Source: Acetobacterium tundrae
GTDB lineage: Bacteria; Bacillota; Clostridia; Eubacteriales; Eubacteriaceae
DNA length: 64,000 nucleotides
Direction of reading: 5' to 3'
Assembly: GCF_008086615.1 (NCBI RefSeq)
Contig: NZ_RXYB01000001.1
Coordinates: 62,001-126,000 of the forward strand
In this document: positions 17,638 to 25,742 of the stretch, piece by piece
Layout: every line of letters begins with the position of its first letter
Numbering within the stretch: position 1 is the first letter of the stretch
Translations under genes and position numbers: made by a program
The notes under the pieces: model-generated
The model's database searches: none
Seen by the model: the letters and a program-made list of their open reading frames with translations, nothing else
Told to the model about the DNA's origin: nothing

Positions 17638-18721
17638 TAGTACCTGCTCCTTTGGTAACACCGGCATCTTCATAGGTAAACATATCGCACATAATCCGGG
17701 CGGATGATTCCACGATATGCATGGCAACTGCCGCTCCGGTTCCTTCTCCAAGTCTGAAATTTAAGTTAAGGAGAGGATGCAGGCCCAAGTTCTGCCACAT
17801 GAGCTGATGACCGGGTTCTTCGGATTGATGGGCGGGAATCATATAATCCAGAGATTGAGGACAAAGTCCTTTGGCAATAAGCGCTCCGGCAGTGGAAATA
17901 AAGCCATCCACCAAAACCGGTACCTGATGATAAGCCGCTCCGAGAATTACTCCGGCAATGCCGGCGATTTCAAAGCCGCCAATTTTGGCCAGGACATCAA
18001 TCGGATCATTTTTATCTGGTTGAAGGCGATTGATGGATTCCCGAATCACCTTGATTTTTTTGATCAGGGCGGCGTTGTCGATGCCGGTGCCTCTTCCGGT
18101 GACGGATGAAACCGGATATTCCGCCATGACGGCTAAAATTGCGGCGCTTGGGGTGGTGTTTCCGATGCCCATGTCGCCGGTAGCTAATAAGTTGATCCCT
18201 TGTTCTTCAATTACTTTAGAAGCGACATTGATGCCTGCCTCCAAAGCCTGAATGGCCTGTGCCCGGGTCATTGCCGGTTCATGGTAGAAGTTTTTAGTAC
18301 CATAGGCAACTTTGCAGTCAATCAGTTGGCCGTTTTTGACAAGCTCCGGCAGGTCAACGGCAATGCCCATATCCACGACAATGACTTCGGCGCCGGCGGC
18401 TTTAGCCAGAATATTGATTCCCGCTCCGCCGTTAACGAAATTTTCAACCATTTGGGGTGTGACTTCCTGGGGACAGGCCGAAATTCCCTCGGCAACCACG
18501 CCATGATCTCCAGCCATGGTAATGACCATTTTCTTGTCAACATTGGGGCGAATAGTTCGTTGAATCCCGGACAGCTGTTCCCCTAAAGTCAAAAGCTGTC
18601 CCAGGCTCCAGGGCGGGATTGCCAGTTTTTCAATGTGATCTCTTGCCGCCTGCCGCCACTTCGGGTCAGCCGGTGCGATGTTTTCGATAACTTGTTTAAG
18701 TGTATATTTTGTTGCGATCAT
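17624..18721 (-). CDS. cobT: Nicotinate-nucleotide:dimethylbenzimidazole phosphoribosyltransferase
   Basis: The 365-residue product has the CobT hallmarks TMAGDHGVVAEGISACPQEV, FVNGGAGINILA, GDMGIGNTTPSAAI and the terminal RLGEGTGAA. CobT attaches the lower-ligand base to ribose phosphate, giving alpha-ribazole phosphate for cobalamin assembly. ATG 18721 has AAAGGAT seven bases upstream. It is embedded in the bza operon, so its likely base is the 5,6-dimethylbenzimidazole made by its neighbours. Its end overlaps bzaC by 14 bases if the TTG start is right. Confidence 0.96.
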   Translation of the reverse strand: MIATKYTLKQVIENIAPADPKWRQAARDHIEKLAIPPWSLGQLLTLGEQLSGIQRTIRPNVDKKMVITMAGDHGVVAEGISACPQEVTPQMVENFVNGGAGINILAKAAGAEVIVVDMGIAVDLPELVKNGQLIDCKVAYGTKNFYHEPAMTRAQAIQALEAGINVASKVIEEQGINLLATGDMGIGNTTPSAAILAVMAEYPVSSVTGRGTGIDNAALIKKIKVIRESINRLQPDKNDPIDVLAKIGGFEIAGIAGVILGAAYHQVPVLVDGFISTAGALIAKGLCPQSLDYMIPAHQSEEPGHQLMWQNLGLHPLLNLNFRLGEGTGAAVAMHIVESSARIMCDMFTYEDAGVTKGAGTIESL

Positions 18722-18762
18722 GTCGTATCCTTTCATGTGAAATTGCTATATCAGTTAAATTT

Positions 18763-18879
18763 TTAGGGGCAGGTACCACAGTTAATATCATGTCAAGATT
18801 CGTAGGGGCAGGTACCGCTGTTAATACCATGTCCAGATTCGTAGGGACAGGTACTGTTGTTAATACCATATCTGGATTC
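18763..18879. repeat. Three tandem 39-bp repeats in bzaB-cobT spacer
   Basis: Three units begin at 18763, 18802 and 18841, each close to GTAGGGGCAGGTACC, then GCTGTTAATACCATGTCCAG, then ATTC; a fourth unit breaks off after about 12 bases at 18880. Units differ at a few positions, so the array is not brand-new. It lies within the operon transcript, between bzaB and cobT. Confidence 0.9.
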
Positions 18880-18960
18880 GTAGGGGCGGGTATTACCCGC
18901 CCGTCCAGAACATGCCGTAACCGACTCAAACGTTTTACGGGCTTGCGATACAAGCCCCTA
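18880..18960. repeat. Palindrome-ended intergenic element
   Basis: The segment opens with TAGGGGCGGGT, immediately folds back as ACCCGCCC, and closes with GCCCCTA at 18954-18960, the inverse of its start. This is the look of small non-coding mobile repeats (MITE-like) scattered between genes. The tandem array next to it appears built from its left end. Confidence 0.6.
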
Positions 18961-19039
18961 TGGAATAAGCCTGTAAGCCGGTCATACAGAACCAGCTGAT
19001 CCTGATAATACTTTCTCTAGTTTAGCAGTAAATTTTGTT

Positions 19040-20314
19040 TCAGGCAAGGCCGAAGAATTCAGCCGCCACATCAGCAGGACAACGGGTATCCCGGCAGACG
19101 GCGCAGCCGTGAGATGGACTGGCAGCGAAGGCGGCAGTCAGGTTGGCCTGATTGATCGCCAGTTTGATTTGATCCTCTTGATTTCGAGCGACTCGCGCTT
19201 TTGCCATGGCTAGATCTTTGTTCCAGGCGGTTCCCCGTTTTAAAACATTGGCTGCCTGAGCAGCGATTTTGGTGGTTCGAACCCCGATACGGACATCCTC
19301 TTCATTGGGAAGACCCAAATGTTCTGCAGGAGTCAGGTAGCAGAGAAAATCTGCGCCGTGCATGCCTGCAAAAGCACCGCCGATGGCACCGGAAATATTA
19401 TCATAACCGGGAGCCACATCGGTGGCCAGGAAGCCCAGAATATAATAGGGAACATTGTAGCAAAGACGTTTTTGTAGGAGCATGGCGGTTGGAATGTGGT
19501 TCAGTGGTACGTGCCCGGGTCCTTCAACCATCACCTGGACTCCGGCTGCCAGGGCGCGTTTGGTCAATTCTCCGGCAATCATCAGGCCGCGAAGGTGTGA
19601 TTGATCGAGTGAATCGGCATTAGAGCCGGGACGGATGGCATCTCCGATGCTGAGAACCGTATCGGTTGCTTTAAGAATCTTCAGAAGACGGTCAAACTCC
19701 GCATATAAAGGATTTTCTTTGTCGTTATGGAACATCCATCCCGTCATCAAAGAACCGCCGCGACTGACAATGTCGGTCACCCGGCCGGTTTTTTTGAGGA
19801 TTTTCAGCAAATCCATATTCAAGGCGCTGTGAACCGCCATAAAATCCATGCCTTCTTCACATTGTTGTTCAATGACTGAAAAAAGATCGTCAGAGGTCAT
19901 ATTGACCATTAGGTCTCTTTTTTCAACGGCTTCCACGCTGGCCTGGTAAACCGGCACACAACCAACGGCAATGTTTGACTGAAGGCTTAGCTTACGCATT
20001 TCATTGATATGCTCGCCCATGCTCAAATCCATAAAGGCACTGGCACCTTCTTCTTCCATCGCCTGTATTTTTTTGACTTCCATTTCCATGTCGTCCCGAT
20101 CGCTGGAGGTTCCCATCAAACCGTTGATCTTTATATCCAGTCCGCCGCCGATGCCGCAGATTTGGGAATGATCGCGATTTTTGTTTTTAGGAATGACGAT
20201 GCGGCCATTGGCAACACCATTGCGGATGAATTCTGGGGTTACGCCTTCTTGAAGCGCAACCATTTCCATTTCTTCGGTTATTTTTCCGGCCCGGGCTTTT
20301 ATCATTTGTGTCAT
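19040..20314 (-). CDS. bzaB: ThiC-paralogue BzaB (hydroxybenzimidazole synthase component)
   Basis: The 424-residue product is a ThiC-superfamily radical SAM protein with the C-terminal cluster motif CAVCRDTRC (Cys 404, 407, 412; CX2CX4C). BzaA and BzaB together convert aminoimidazole ribotide to 5-hydroxybenzimidazole. It has VMVEGPGHVPLNHI, the ThiC substrate region. ATG 20314 starts two bases after the bzaA stop, with GAGGAAC upstream; the longer frame to 20398 overlaps bzaA and is unlikely. True thiC is normally longer and not beside cobT. Confidence 0.9.
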   Translation of the reverse strand: MTQMIKARAGKITEEMEMVALQEGVTPEFIRNGVANGRIVIPKNKNRDHSQICGIGGGLDIKINGLMGTSSDRDDMEMEVKKIQAMEEEGASAFMDLSMGEHINEMRKLSLQSNIAVGCVPVYQASVEAVEKRDLMVNMTSDDLFSVIEQQCEEGMDFMAVHSALNMDLLKILKKTGRVTDIVSRGGSLMTGWMFHNDKENPLYAEFDRLLKILKATDTVLSIGDAIRPGSNADSLDQSHLRGLMIAGELTKRALAAGVQVMVEGPGHVPLNHIPTAMLLQKRLCYNVPYYILGFLATDVAPGYDNISGAIGGAFAGMHGADFLCYLTPAEHLGLPNEEDVRIGVRTTKIAAQAANVLKRGTAWNKDLAMAKARVARNQEDQIKLAINQANLTAAFAASPSHGCAVCRDTRCPADVAAEFFGLA

Positions 20315-20316
20315 TA

Positions 20317-21618
20317 TTAGTTCCTCGCTTCCTTGTTTTCTTCTCTTAAGTAATGGCCAACAACTTTCATTGCACAGAAATCTCCGCACATGGTGCATTC
20401 AGAGGAAAAATCGGTACTTCGGGCCTTCCACGTTTTAGTGGCGGTTTCGGGATCAATGGCTAATTCCATCTGTCTGTTCCAGTCGAGCTTGCGACGGGCG
20501 ACGGACATTTCTTCATCCCAGGCGATGGCGTTAGGATGACCTTTCCCGATATCTCCGGCATGGGCGGCAATACGGCTGGCCATAACCCCCATGTAGACAT
20601 CTTCAACGTTTGGCATGCCGATATGTTCGGCAGGAGTGACATAACAGAGAAAGTCAGCTCCATAATAGGAAGCAATGGCGCCGCCGATGGCGCCGGTGAC
20701 ATGATCCATACCAACTCCGGAATCGGTGGGAAGACAACCGAAGACAAAATAGGGAGCACCGCCGCAAAGACTTTTCTGTAATTCAACGGTGGTTTGAATC
20801 CGATCCAATGGCACATGTCCGGGACCTTTAACCATGACTTGAACACCGGCTTTTCGGGCTTTCTTAACCAGTCCGCCAAGGATCACCAGTTCCTGAACCT
20901 GAGCACCGTCCAGGGAATCAGCGATGCTGCCAGGTCGCATCCCATCGGCGAAGCTGAGAACCACATCGTATTTCCGGCAGATTTCCAAAACACGGTCATA
21001 CTGGGTAAAAAGTGGATTTTCACATTGGTTGTGAACCATCCAGCCGATCAGATGGGATCCGCCATAACTGACGAGCGGATCAATTCGACCTTCTTCTTTG
21101 GCGCGATTGACGACATCCATGGTGGTGCCGCAGTGTAGAGCCAAAAAACTCACGCCTTCAGCGGCCTGCTTTTCCATGATTTCAAACATGTCGTCGGCGG
21201 TCATATCCAGAGCGGTGCCATATTTTTCCTGGGCCACGGCAAGGGTCTGGTAGAGGGGCAGGGTTCCCACGGGTCGGTCGACAGTTGATAAAACTTTCTC
21301 CCGCATTGCATCAATCGGACCTCGGACACTTAAATCCATTAGAGTATCCGTTTTGGCTTTTACAGCGGCCGCGATCTTAGCCAGTTCACCGTCAATGGTG
21401 TCGGACTCTTCGTACATGCCGACGCTGGCGGATACTTTGGTGTAAAGGCCTTTTCCAACAGCTACCGGTTTAATATTTGGGCGGGTGCTTTTTAGAATAA
21501 TGATTTCACCGGCGGCAACTCCCTGACGAATGAGTTCAGGGCTGATCCCTTCTTTTTCTGCGACAACAATCATTTCAGCGGTGACTTCACCGGCTCTGGC
21601 TTTTTCTAGAATGGTCAT
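20317..21618 (-). CDS. bzaA: ThiC-paralogue BzaA (hydroxybenzimidazole synthase component)
   Basis: The 433-residue protein is ThiC-like (VMVKGPGHVPLDRI, DVAP-region equivalent LPTDSGVGMDHVTGAIGG) and is the first gene of the operon. Its C-terminal cluster motif reads CTMCGDFC (Cys 408, 411, 415), CX2CX3C, one residue shorter than the ThiC norm CX2CX4C seen in the neighbouring BzaB. AGGAGG lies six bases before ATG 21618. Expression is controlled by the upstream cobalamin riboswitch and terminator. Confidence 0.9.
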   Translation of the reverse strand: MTILEKARAGEVTAEMIVVAEKEGISPELIRQGVAAGEIIILKSTRPNIKPVAVGKGLYTKVSASVGMYEESDTIDGELAKIAAAVKAKTDTLMDLSVRGPIDAMREKVLSTVDRPVGTLPLYQTLAVAQEKYGTALDMTADDMFEIMEKQAAEGVSFLALHCGTTMDVVNRAKEEGRIDPLVSYGGSHLIGWMVHNQCENPLFTQYDRVLEICRKYDVVLSFADGMRPGSIADSLDGAQVQELVILGGLVKKARKAGVQVMVKGPGHVPLDRIQTTVELQKSLCGGAPYFVFGCLPTDSGVGMDHVTGAIGGAIASYYGADFLCYVTPAEHIGMPNVEDVYMGVMASRIAAHAGDIGKGHPNAIAWDEEMSVARRKLDWNRQMELAIDPETATKTWKARSTDFSSECTMCGDFCAMKVVGHYLREENKEARN

Positions 21619-21650
21619 ATTCTCCTCCTGAATTTTAATTAATCTTTAGG

Positions 21651-21697
21651 AAAATAAAAAAAGTCCACAGTTATTAAATAATAATAACCATGAACTT
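21651..21697 (-). terminator. Riboswitch expression-platform terminator
   Basis: On the minus strand AAGTTCATGGTTATTA pairs with TAATAACTGTGGACTT through 16 positions including three G-U pairs, with a four- or five-base loop, and a run of seven T follows. It lies between the cobalamin aptamer and the bzaA ribosome binding site, so B12 binding probably favours premature termination. Confidence 0.85.
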
Positions 21698-21721
21698 TAC
21701 CGTCATTCATACAAACCGAAT

Positions 21722-21875
21722 CATAGGCAGGTCTCCTGACTTGGGGATCATCGCATGCCACACCTTCCCATTAAAAAAACAGTGGTTATTGTGGTTTGCT
21801 CCGCCCTTACAGTGATGGGTTCGTTCAGGATTTTCACCTGATTCCCTATTCTCCTTGCATTCAAGGCACCATATG
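21722..21875 (-). ncRNA. Cobalamin riboswitch
   Basis: Read on the minus strand the segment contains in order GGTGCC, AGGGAATCAGGTGAAAATCC, the ACTGTAA-GGGCGGAGCAA stretch, an ACCACTG B12-box equivalent, GGGAAGG and the closing AGTCAGGAGACCTGCCT. These are the conserved blocks of the class I cobalamin aptamer in the right order and spacing. It lies 5' of bzaA and senses the final product of the pathway. Confidence 0.95.
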
Positions 21876-21902
21876 TTCGCTTCTTTTATTTACTTAATTT
21901 TG

Positions 21903-21931
21903 ATTATACACATAAAAAATTAGATGTGCAA
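21903..21931 (-). promoter_or_regulatory. Promoter of bza operon
   Basis: TTGCAC (21926-21931) and TATAAT (21903-21908) on the minus strand are 17 bases apart, directly upstream of the riboswitch. Confidence 0.85.
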
Positions 21932-22071
21932 GAAAAAAATATAAAAACAACTCTGTATATTTTAGAGCATTTAAATTTCAGAAAACGGAGACTATTGTTG
22001 TAATTGATTTTTAAGTTCGAAATATTTCTTGAAATAAGGCGCGAATTCCACTCCAAATATTAAAATTGTGG

Positions 22072-22077
22072 TATAAT
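22072..22077 (+). promoter_or_regulatory. Extended -10 of pucR-like gene
   Basis: TGG directly precedes TATAAT, an extended -10 element; no good -35 is visible. It lies 25 bases before the GTG start. Confidence 0.55.
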
Positions 22078-22102
22078 CATTTCTCATAAAAAGGAGGTGA
22101 TT

Positions 22103-23653
22103 GTGACGAAAATTAGCATAAATATTATTGAAAAAGTTTTAAGCAATCATATTGTGCAGAAAAATATCCGCGACGATGCGGATATGGCGATTGATACATA
22201 TGAAATTTACAATCCCGACCATTTCGACTTTAGAGAAAACTGTCTTTATCTGATGAAATCCGAAGATTTGCCTGACCCGGATGCAGTTCCGGTTAGTTTG
22301 AATGTGGTCTGCTGGGGAATACCGGAAGGATTTGAAATAAAAAAATATCAGACCATCAATCTTCTGATGGTTGAAGGGATTACGCCGGAAAAAAACATAA
22401 ATTTTATTATCAGTATTTTCCATCGTTACAATTCTCTTGAAGAGCGGCTGAATTCGCTGATTCTCGAAAATGCCTCGTTGCAGGAAATCATTGATCTGGC
22501 GACAGAAATGGTGGAAATGCCGGTCAATATTCTGGATCTGAATCATAAGGTTCTGGCCATCAGTACAGAAATGGATGCGCCGGATGATCCGATATGGAAA
22601 TCACTGAAATTGGGGTATATGACTGAATATTACGAGAATATTTTGAACACTTCACCGATGATGAGGGATATCATCAAGGCGAAAGGCAGCTCGATTGAGA
22701 TCACTTCGAGCATCAGCGGACATCATGTTCAGGTTTCGCTGTTGCGTAGCGGTGGCCGACCGATCGCCTATTTCGGCATGCATAAATTCTATGAAACGAG
22801 GAAACCTTTTGACAAGCACACTCTTCAGCTGTATGAGTACCTTTTCAGGAAAATAAACAGGAATTCAGGTCAGTACTTTGAGATGAAAGCGGACCGAGGT
22901 CTGATCTATGAGGAGTTTTTGCACAATCTTTTCAACCGGAAATTCAAAGATTCAGATGAAATTAATGCGCTTTTAGTGAAACTTGGATTCGATGTGGACT
23001 CCAGCTATCAAATGGCACTGATTTCATTCAGAAACAGTGACATCAGGATGGATTTATATTTTACGATTATGGATTATCTGGAAAAAGTGATGCCGAATTC
23101 AAAATGCATTGCGATGGACCTGTATATTTATATCATCATTCCGATTGGCGGGGACGACTATCTGGCCGATGAGACCCAGAAAATTATGACGGAATTCCTC
23201 GATCTTCATCATTGTCTGTGCATATTAAGTCCTCCTTTTGAATCATTTTTGAAACTGCACAAATTTAATCCCATGTTTGAGACGGTTCTGGGTTTCATAA
23301 AAAAGCAGGGTAGAGAGGACCGGATCTATCATTTTTATGAATTTGCGGACCTTTATGGCATGAAACTCCTCTTTGATGAGATGCCGGCTGATCGGATGGT
23401 TCATCCGATGATTCAGAAGTTGCTTGATTATGATGTGGAACACAAATCAGATTATTTTGAAACTTTTAAAGTATATCTTAGGAATGAAAGCAGTATTTCG
23501 ACGACTTCAAATTTGCTGCACATGCATAGAAATTCATTACAGTATCGGATCAATCGTATCGAACAGCTTCTGGGTGATCAATTTGATGATTGGAAACTGC
23601 GAGAACTGCTTTTGTTTCAGATGAAGTATTTAGAATATCTGGATATTTTTTAA
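22103..23653 (+). CDS. PucR-family transcriptional regulator
   Basis: The 516-residue product ends in the PucR C-terminal helix-turn-helix (SISTTSNLLHMHRNSLQYRI, then IEQLLG). The middle has a GGDEF-like/CdaR-type fold region, and LATEMVEMPVNILDLNHKVLAI near residue 135 resembles the small-molecule-binding segment of related regulators. GTG 22103 is spaced five bases from AAGGAGG; the GTG at 22097 lies within that site. PucR proteins often govern purine or small organic nitrogen catabolism, but this one is 12 kb from the purine cluster and next to an MFS gene, so its target is open. Confidence 0.88.
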   Translation: MTKISINIIEKVLSNHIVQKNIRDDADMAIDTYEIYNPDHFDFRENCLYLMKSEDLPDPDAVPVSLNVVCWGIPEGFEIKKYQTINLLMVEGITPEKNINFIISIFHRYNSLEERLNSLILENASLQEIIDLATEMVEMPVNILDLNHKVLAISTEMDAPDDPIWKSLKLGYMTEYYENILNTSPMMRDIIKAKGSSIEITSSISGHHVQVSLLRSGGRPIAYFGMHKFYETRKPFDKHTLQLYEYLFRKINRNSGQYFEMKADRGLIYEEFLHNLFNRKFKDSDEINALLVKLGFDVDSSYQMALISFRNSDIRMDLYFTIMDYLEKVMPNSKCIAMDLYIYIIIPIGGDDYLADETQKIMTEFLDLHHCLCILSPPFESFLKLHKFNPMFETVLGFIKKQGREDRIYHFYEFADLYGMKLLFDEMPADRMVHPMIQKLLDYDVEHKSDYFETFKVYLRNESSISTTSNLLHMHRNSLQYRINRIEQLLGDQFDDWKLRELLLFQMKYLEYLDIF

Positions 23654-23703
23654 AATAATAATTCGGAATGATCAAAAATAGAAACAGAAACAGATTAATA
23701 TTA

Positions 23704-23747
23704 AAAGTTTGTATGGGATGGTGCCAATTCATACAGACTTTTTTATT
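23704..23747 (+). terminator. Terminator of pucR-like gene
   Basis: AAGTTTGTATG pairs with CATACAGACTT (one G-U) around a 14-base loop and is followed by TTTTTT. Confidence 0.85.
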
Positions 23748-24418
23748 TGCCTAAAAATCGCCTAGTTGTTTTGGAAAAATAATATTTAGTCTTATTTAAA
23801 ACCGAGAATTGGTTATCGACGAACCAGGAAGTGCATAGAGCTAAAAGTTTATGAATTGAAAAAGTAAAATAGAAGTCGTTTTATTTTTCTTTTTCAATGA
23901 TGAATAGGCAGCATGAAACAGTTAGAATAACGGATAAAGGCATTTAAATAATTCAGGGCGTAAGTTTCCATCTCTGCGGATCCGTTTAGGTGCTGTGCAT
24001 TTTGAACAGCACCCGCATATTATTTTGTGCAATTATACGTTGCTATAATAATCGTAAAACCTTAAGATATACAAATAAATAAAAGTTGTACGCATATAAT
24101 AATTGCCACATTAAGAGTTCGAAAATTTCCTGAATCAGATGTTTCGCACCAAAGATAAAGTACTTGGGAAATGAATTGAAAACGATTAATGAAAACGGTT
24201 TCTAATATGCGCGGAGAGGCAGCTGAGAATAACATATCACAGGCTGTCGAGTGTATCAAATTTGTATAAATGTAGGGGAAGTGAAAGATTTTAATTGAGT
24301 AACCCTTGTATTAAAGCAGTATGAAAGGATGTGTCAATAAATTAGTTTGCAGTAAAACTGATGTTAATAAGCATTGGTTATGGAATTTTAATAATTACTA
24401 ATAATTTTGGAGGAAAAA
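23748..24418. other. Long intergenic spacer with one palindrome
   Basis: No frame here has a credible start or family match. GGTGCTGT and ACAGCACC form an eight-base inverted repeat at 23989-24013 with a nine-base centre and no T tract, so it may be an operator rather than a terminator. The MFS gene promoter should lie in the right-hand part. Confidence 0.45.
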
Positions 24419-25591
24419 ATGAAAAACAGTAAATTTCTAAAAATAGCCGTTCTTTCCGTTTTCTTTGTTCAAATGGGAGTTGGAACAATTACTCCGGCAA
24501 TTGCAAATATTGCTGCAGCATTTCCAACTGTACCATTTACAACCCTATTGCTTGTTTCAACGCTGGCAGTGCTCATGTCAGTACCGGCAACATTAATTTC
24601 CGGTCGCCTTGCCGGAAGTGTTGTTACGTATAAAACACTCTTAATCATTGGTATGATTCTCTTTATCGGTGGTGGCGTGGCTCCCTATTTCATGGCCACT
24701 TCGTCTTTTACTGCAATCCTGATCGTTCGTGCCATCTTCGGTATCGGTCTTGGGATTACCGTACCACTCGGCGCCGCTTTAATTATTGCCTTCTTTGATG
24801 GTGAAGAGCGTGCTAAGATGATGGGTTTCAGTAACGTTGTTGCAAATGTTGGCGGCATTCTTTTTCAAATGCTGGGTGGTATAGCCGCTACTGCATCATG
24901 GGAATATGCGTTCCTTATTCATGGTCTTGGTATTATTACCCTTATTCTTATCCTATTTTTACCTGAACCGGCAAAAGTACCGGCCCAAGCCGCTGGTGAA
25001 GCAAAACCAAAATTACCGGGTTCTGTTTTTGGATTTGCCCTTGCTATCTTTTTTATAATGGCTCTTATCTATCCTATGTTGGTTAATATGTCAACCATCA
25101 TCGCTACCACAGGTATGGGTGGTGCGGCAGAAGCCGCTTTGGTTTTAACGATGTTTACGGTGGGCGGAATGCTTGGCGGCTTAATTTTCGCTAAAGTATT
25201 CGCTATTTTCAAGAAAAATTCTCTGGCTCTAGGTCTTGCACTTTTGGCGGTTGCCATGACTAGTATCGGCTTAGGCAATTCAATTATATTTATGTATATC
25301 GGGACAACCCTTGCGGGAATTGGTTTTGCTTTCATCATACCGACTGTCTTTATGGATTTAGGTGCTGCTGTTCACCCCAGTCAAATGCCAACCGCGTCCG
25401 GTATCGTTATGGCAGCTCTGAACATTGGTGGATTCTGCTCGGCTTATATGTTTGCTTTCCTTGCCGGAATCATGGGTATGACAGAAAACATCAAATTCCC
25501 ATTTTATGTTTCATTGATTGTGTTTGCATTGGCTGCAGTCGCTTATTTAATAATCAAACCCCAAAAAGATGGCGTGCCACAGCCTGAATAA
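24419..25591 (+). CDS. Major facilitator superfamily transporter
   Basis: The 390-residue protein has twelve predicted membrane segments, with a loop between segments two and three (SGRLAGSVVTYKT) in the MFS position and the RAIFGIGLGITVPLGAA segment-4 pattern. It resembles sugar or drug:proton carriers of the DHA1 type. ATG 24419 follows TTGGAGGAAAA. It is monocistronic, ended by the hairpin at 25632. The regulator upstream could control it; substrate unknown. Confidence 0.88.
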   Translation: MKNSKFLKIAVLSVFFVQMGVGTITPAIANIAAAFPTVPFTTLLLVSTLAVLMSVPATLISGRLAGSVVTYKTLLIIGMILFIGGGVAPYFMATSSFTAILIVRAIFGIGLGITVPLGAALIIAFFDGEERAKMMGFSNVVANVGGILFQMLGGIAATASWEYAFLIHGLGIITLILILFLPEPAKVPAQAAGEAKPKLPGSVFGFALAIFFIMALIYPMLVNMSTIIATTGMGGAAEAALVLTMFTVGGMLGGLIFAKVFAIFKKNSLALGLALLAVAMTSIGLGNSIIFMYIGTTLAGIGFAFIIPTVFMDLGAAVHPSQMPTASGIVMAALNIGGFCSAYMFAFLAGIMGMTENIKFPFYVSLIVFALAAVAYLIIKPQKDGVPQPE

Positions 25592-25631
25592 TTTTCTTGT
25601 CTGATTTTGAAAAAAAACTTTTGACAAATAT

Positions 25632-25680
25632 ACGACCTTGTATAGAATGAATTTGAATTTATTCTTTCAAGGTCGTTTTT
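25632..25680 (+). terminator. Terminator of MFS gene
   Basis: ACGACCTTG (25632-25640) pairs with CAAGGTCGT (25668-25676), with an AGAAT/ATTCT inner pairing, followed by TTTTT. Confidence 0.85.
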
Positions 25681-25699
25681 GTATGCAAAAAAACTATGG

Positions 25700-25705
25700 T
25701 ATAAT
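25700..25705 (+). promoter_or_regulatory. Extended -10 of ABC exporter gene
   Basis: TGG precedes TATAAT with a TTG start 38 bases on. No clear -35. Confidence 0.5.
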
Positions 25706-25742
25706 CTAGAGGCAATATAAAAATAGGAAAGGAAAAGAAAAT

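Noticed and set aside
18763-18900. CRISPR array
   Set aside because: Units are directly abutting 39-bp tandem copies with no unique spacers, only three copies and no cas genes.
19040-21618. Thiamine biosynthesis thiC genes
   Set aside because: Two tandem short ThiC paralogues beside cobT, a BzaC-like gene and two B12 radical SAM genes, all under a cobalamin rather than a TPP riboswitch, fit bzaA/bzaB.
24062-24259. 65-residue minus-strand frame in the long spacer before the MFS gene
   Set aside because: No ribosome binding site, no recognisable family and AT-driven composition.
25621-25648. TTGACA...TAGAAT promoter overlapping the MFS terminator
   Set aside because: The spacer is 16 bases with an imperfect -10 and lies within the terminator hairpin; the extended -10 at 25700 is a better candidate.
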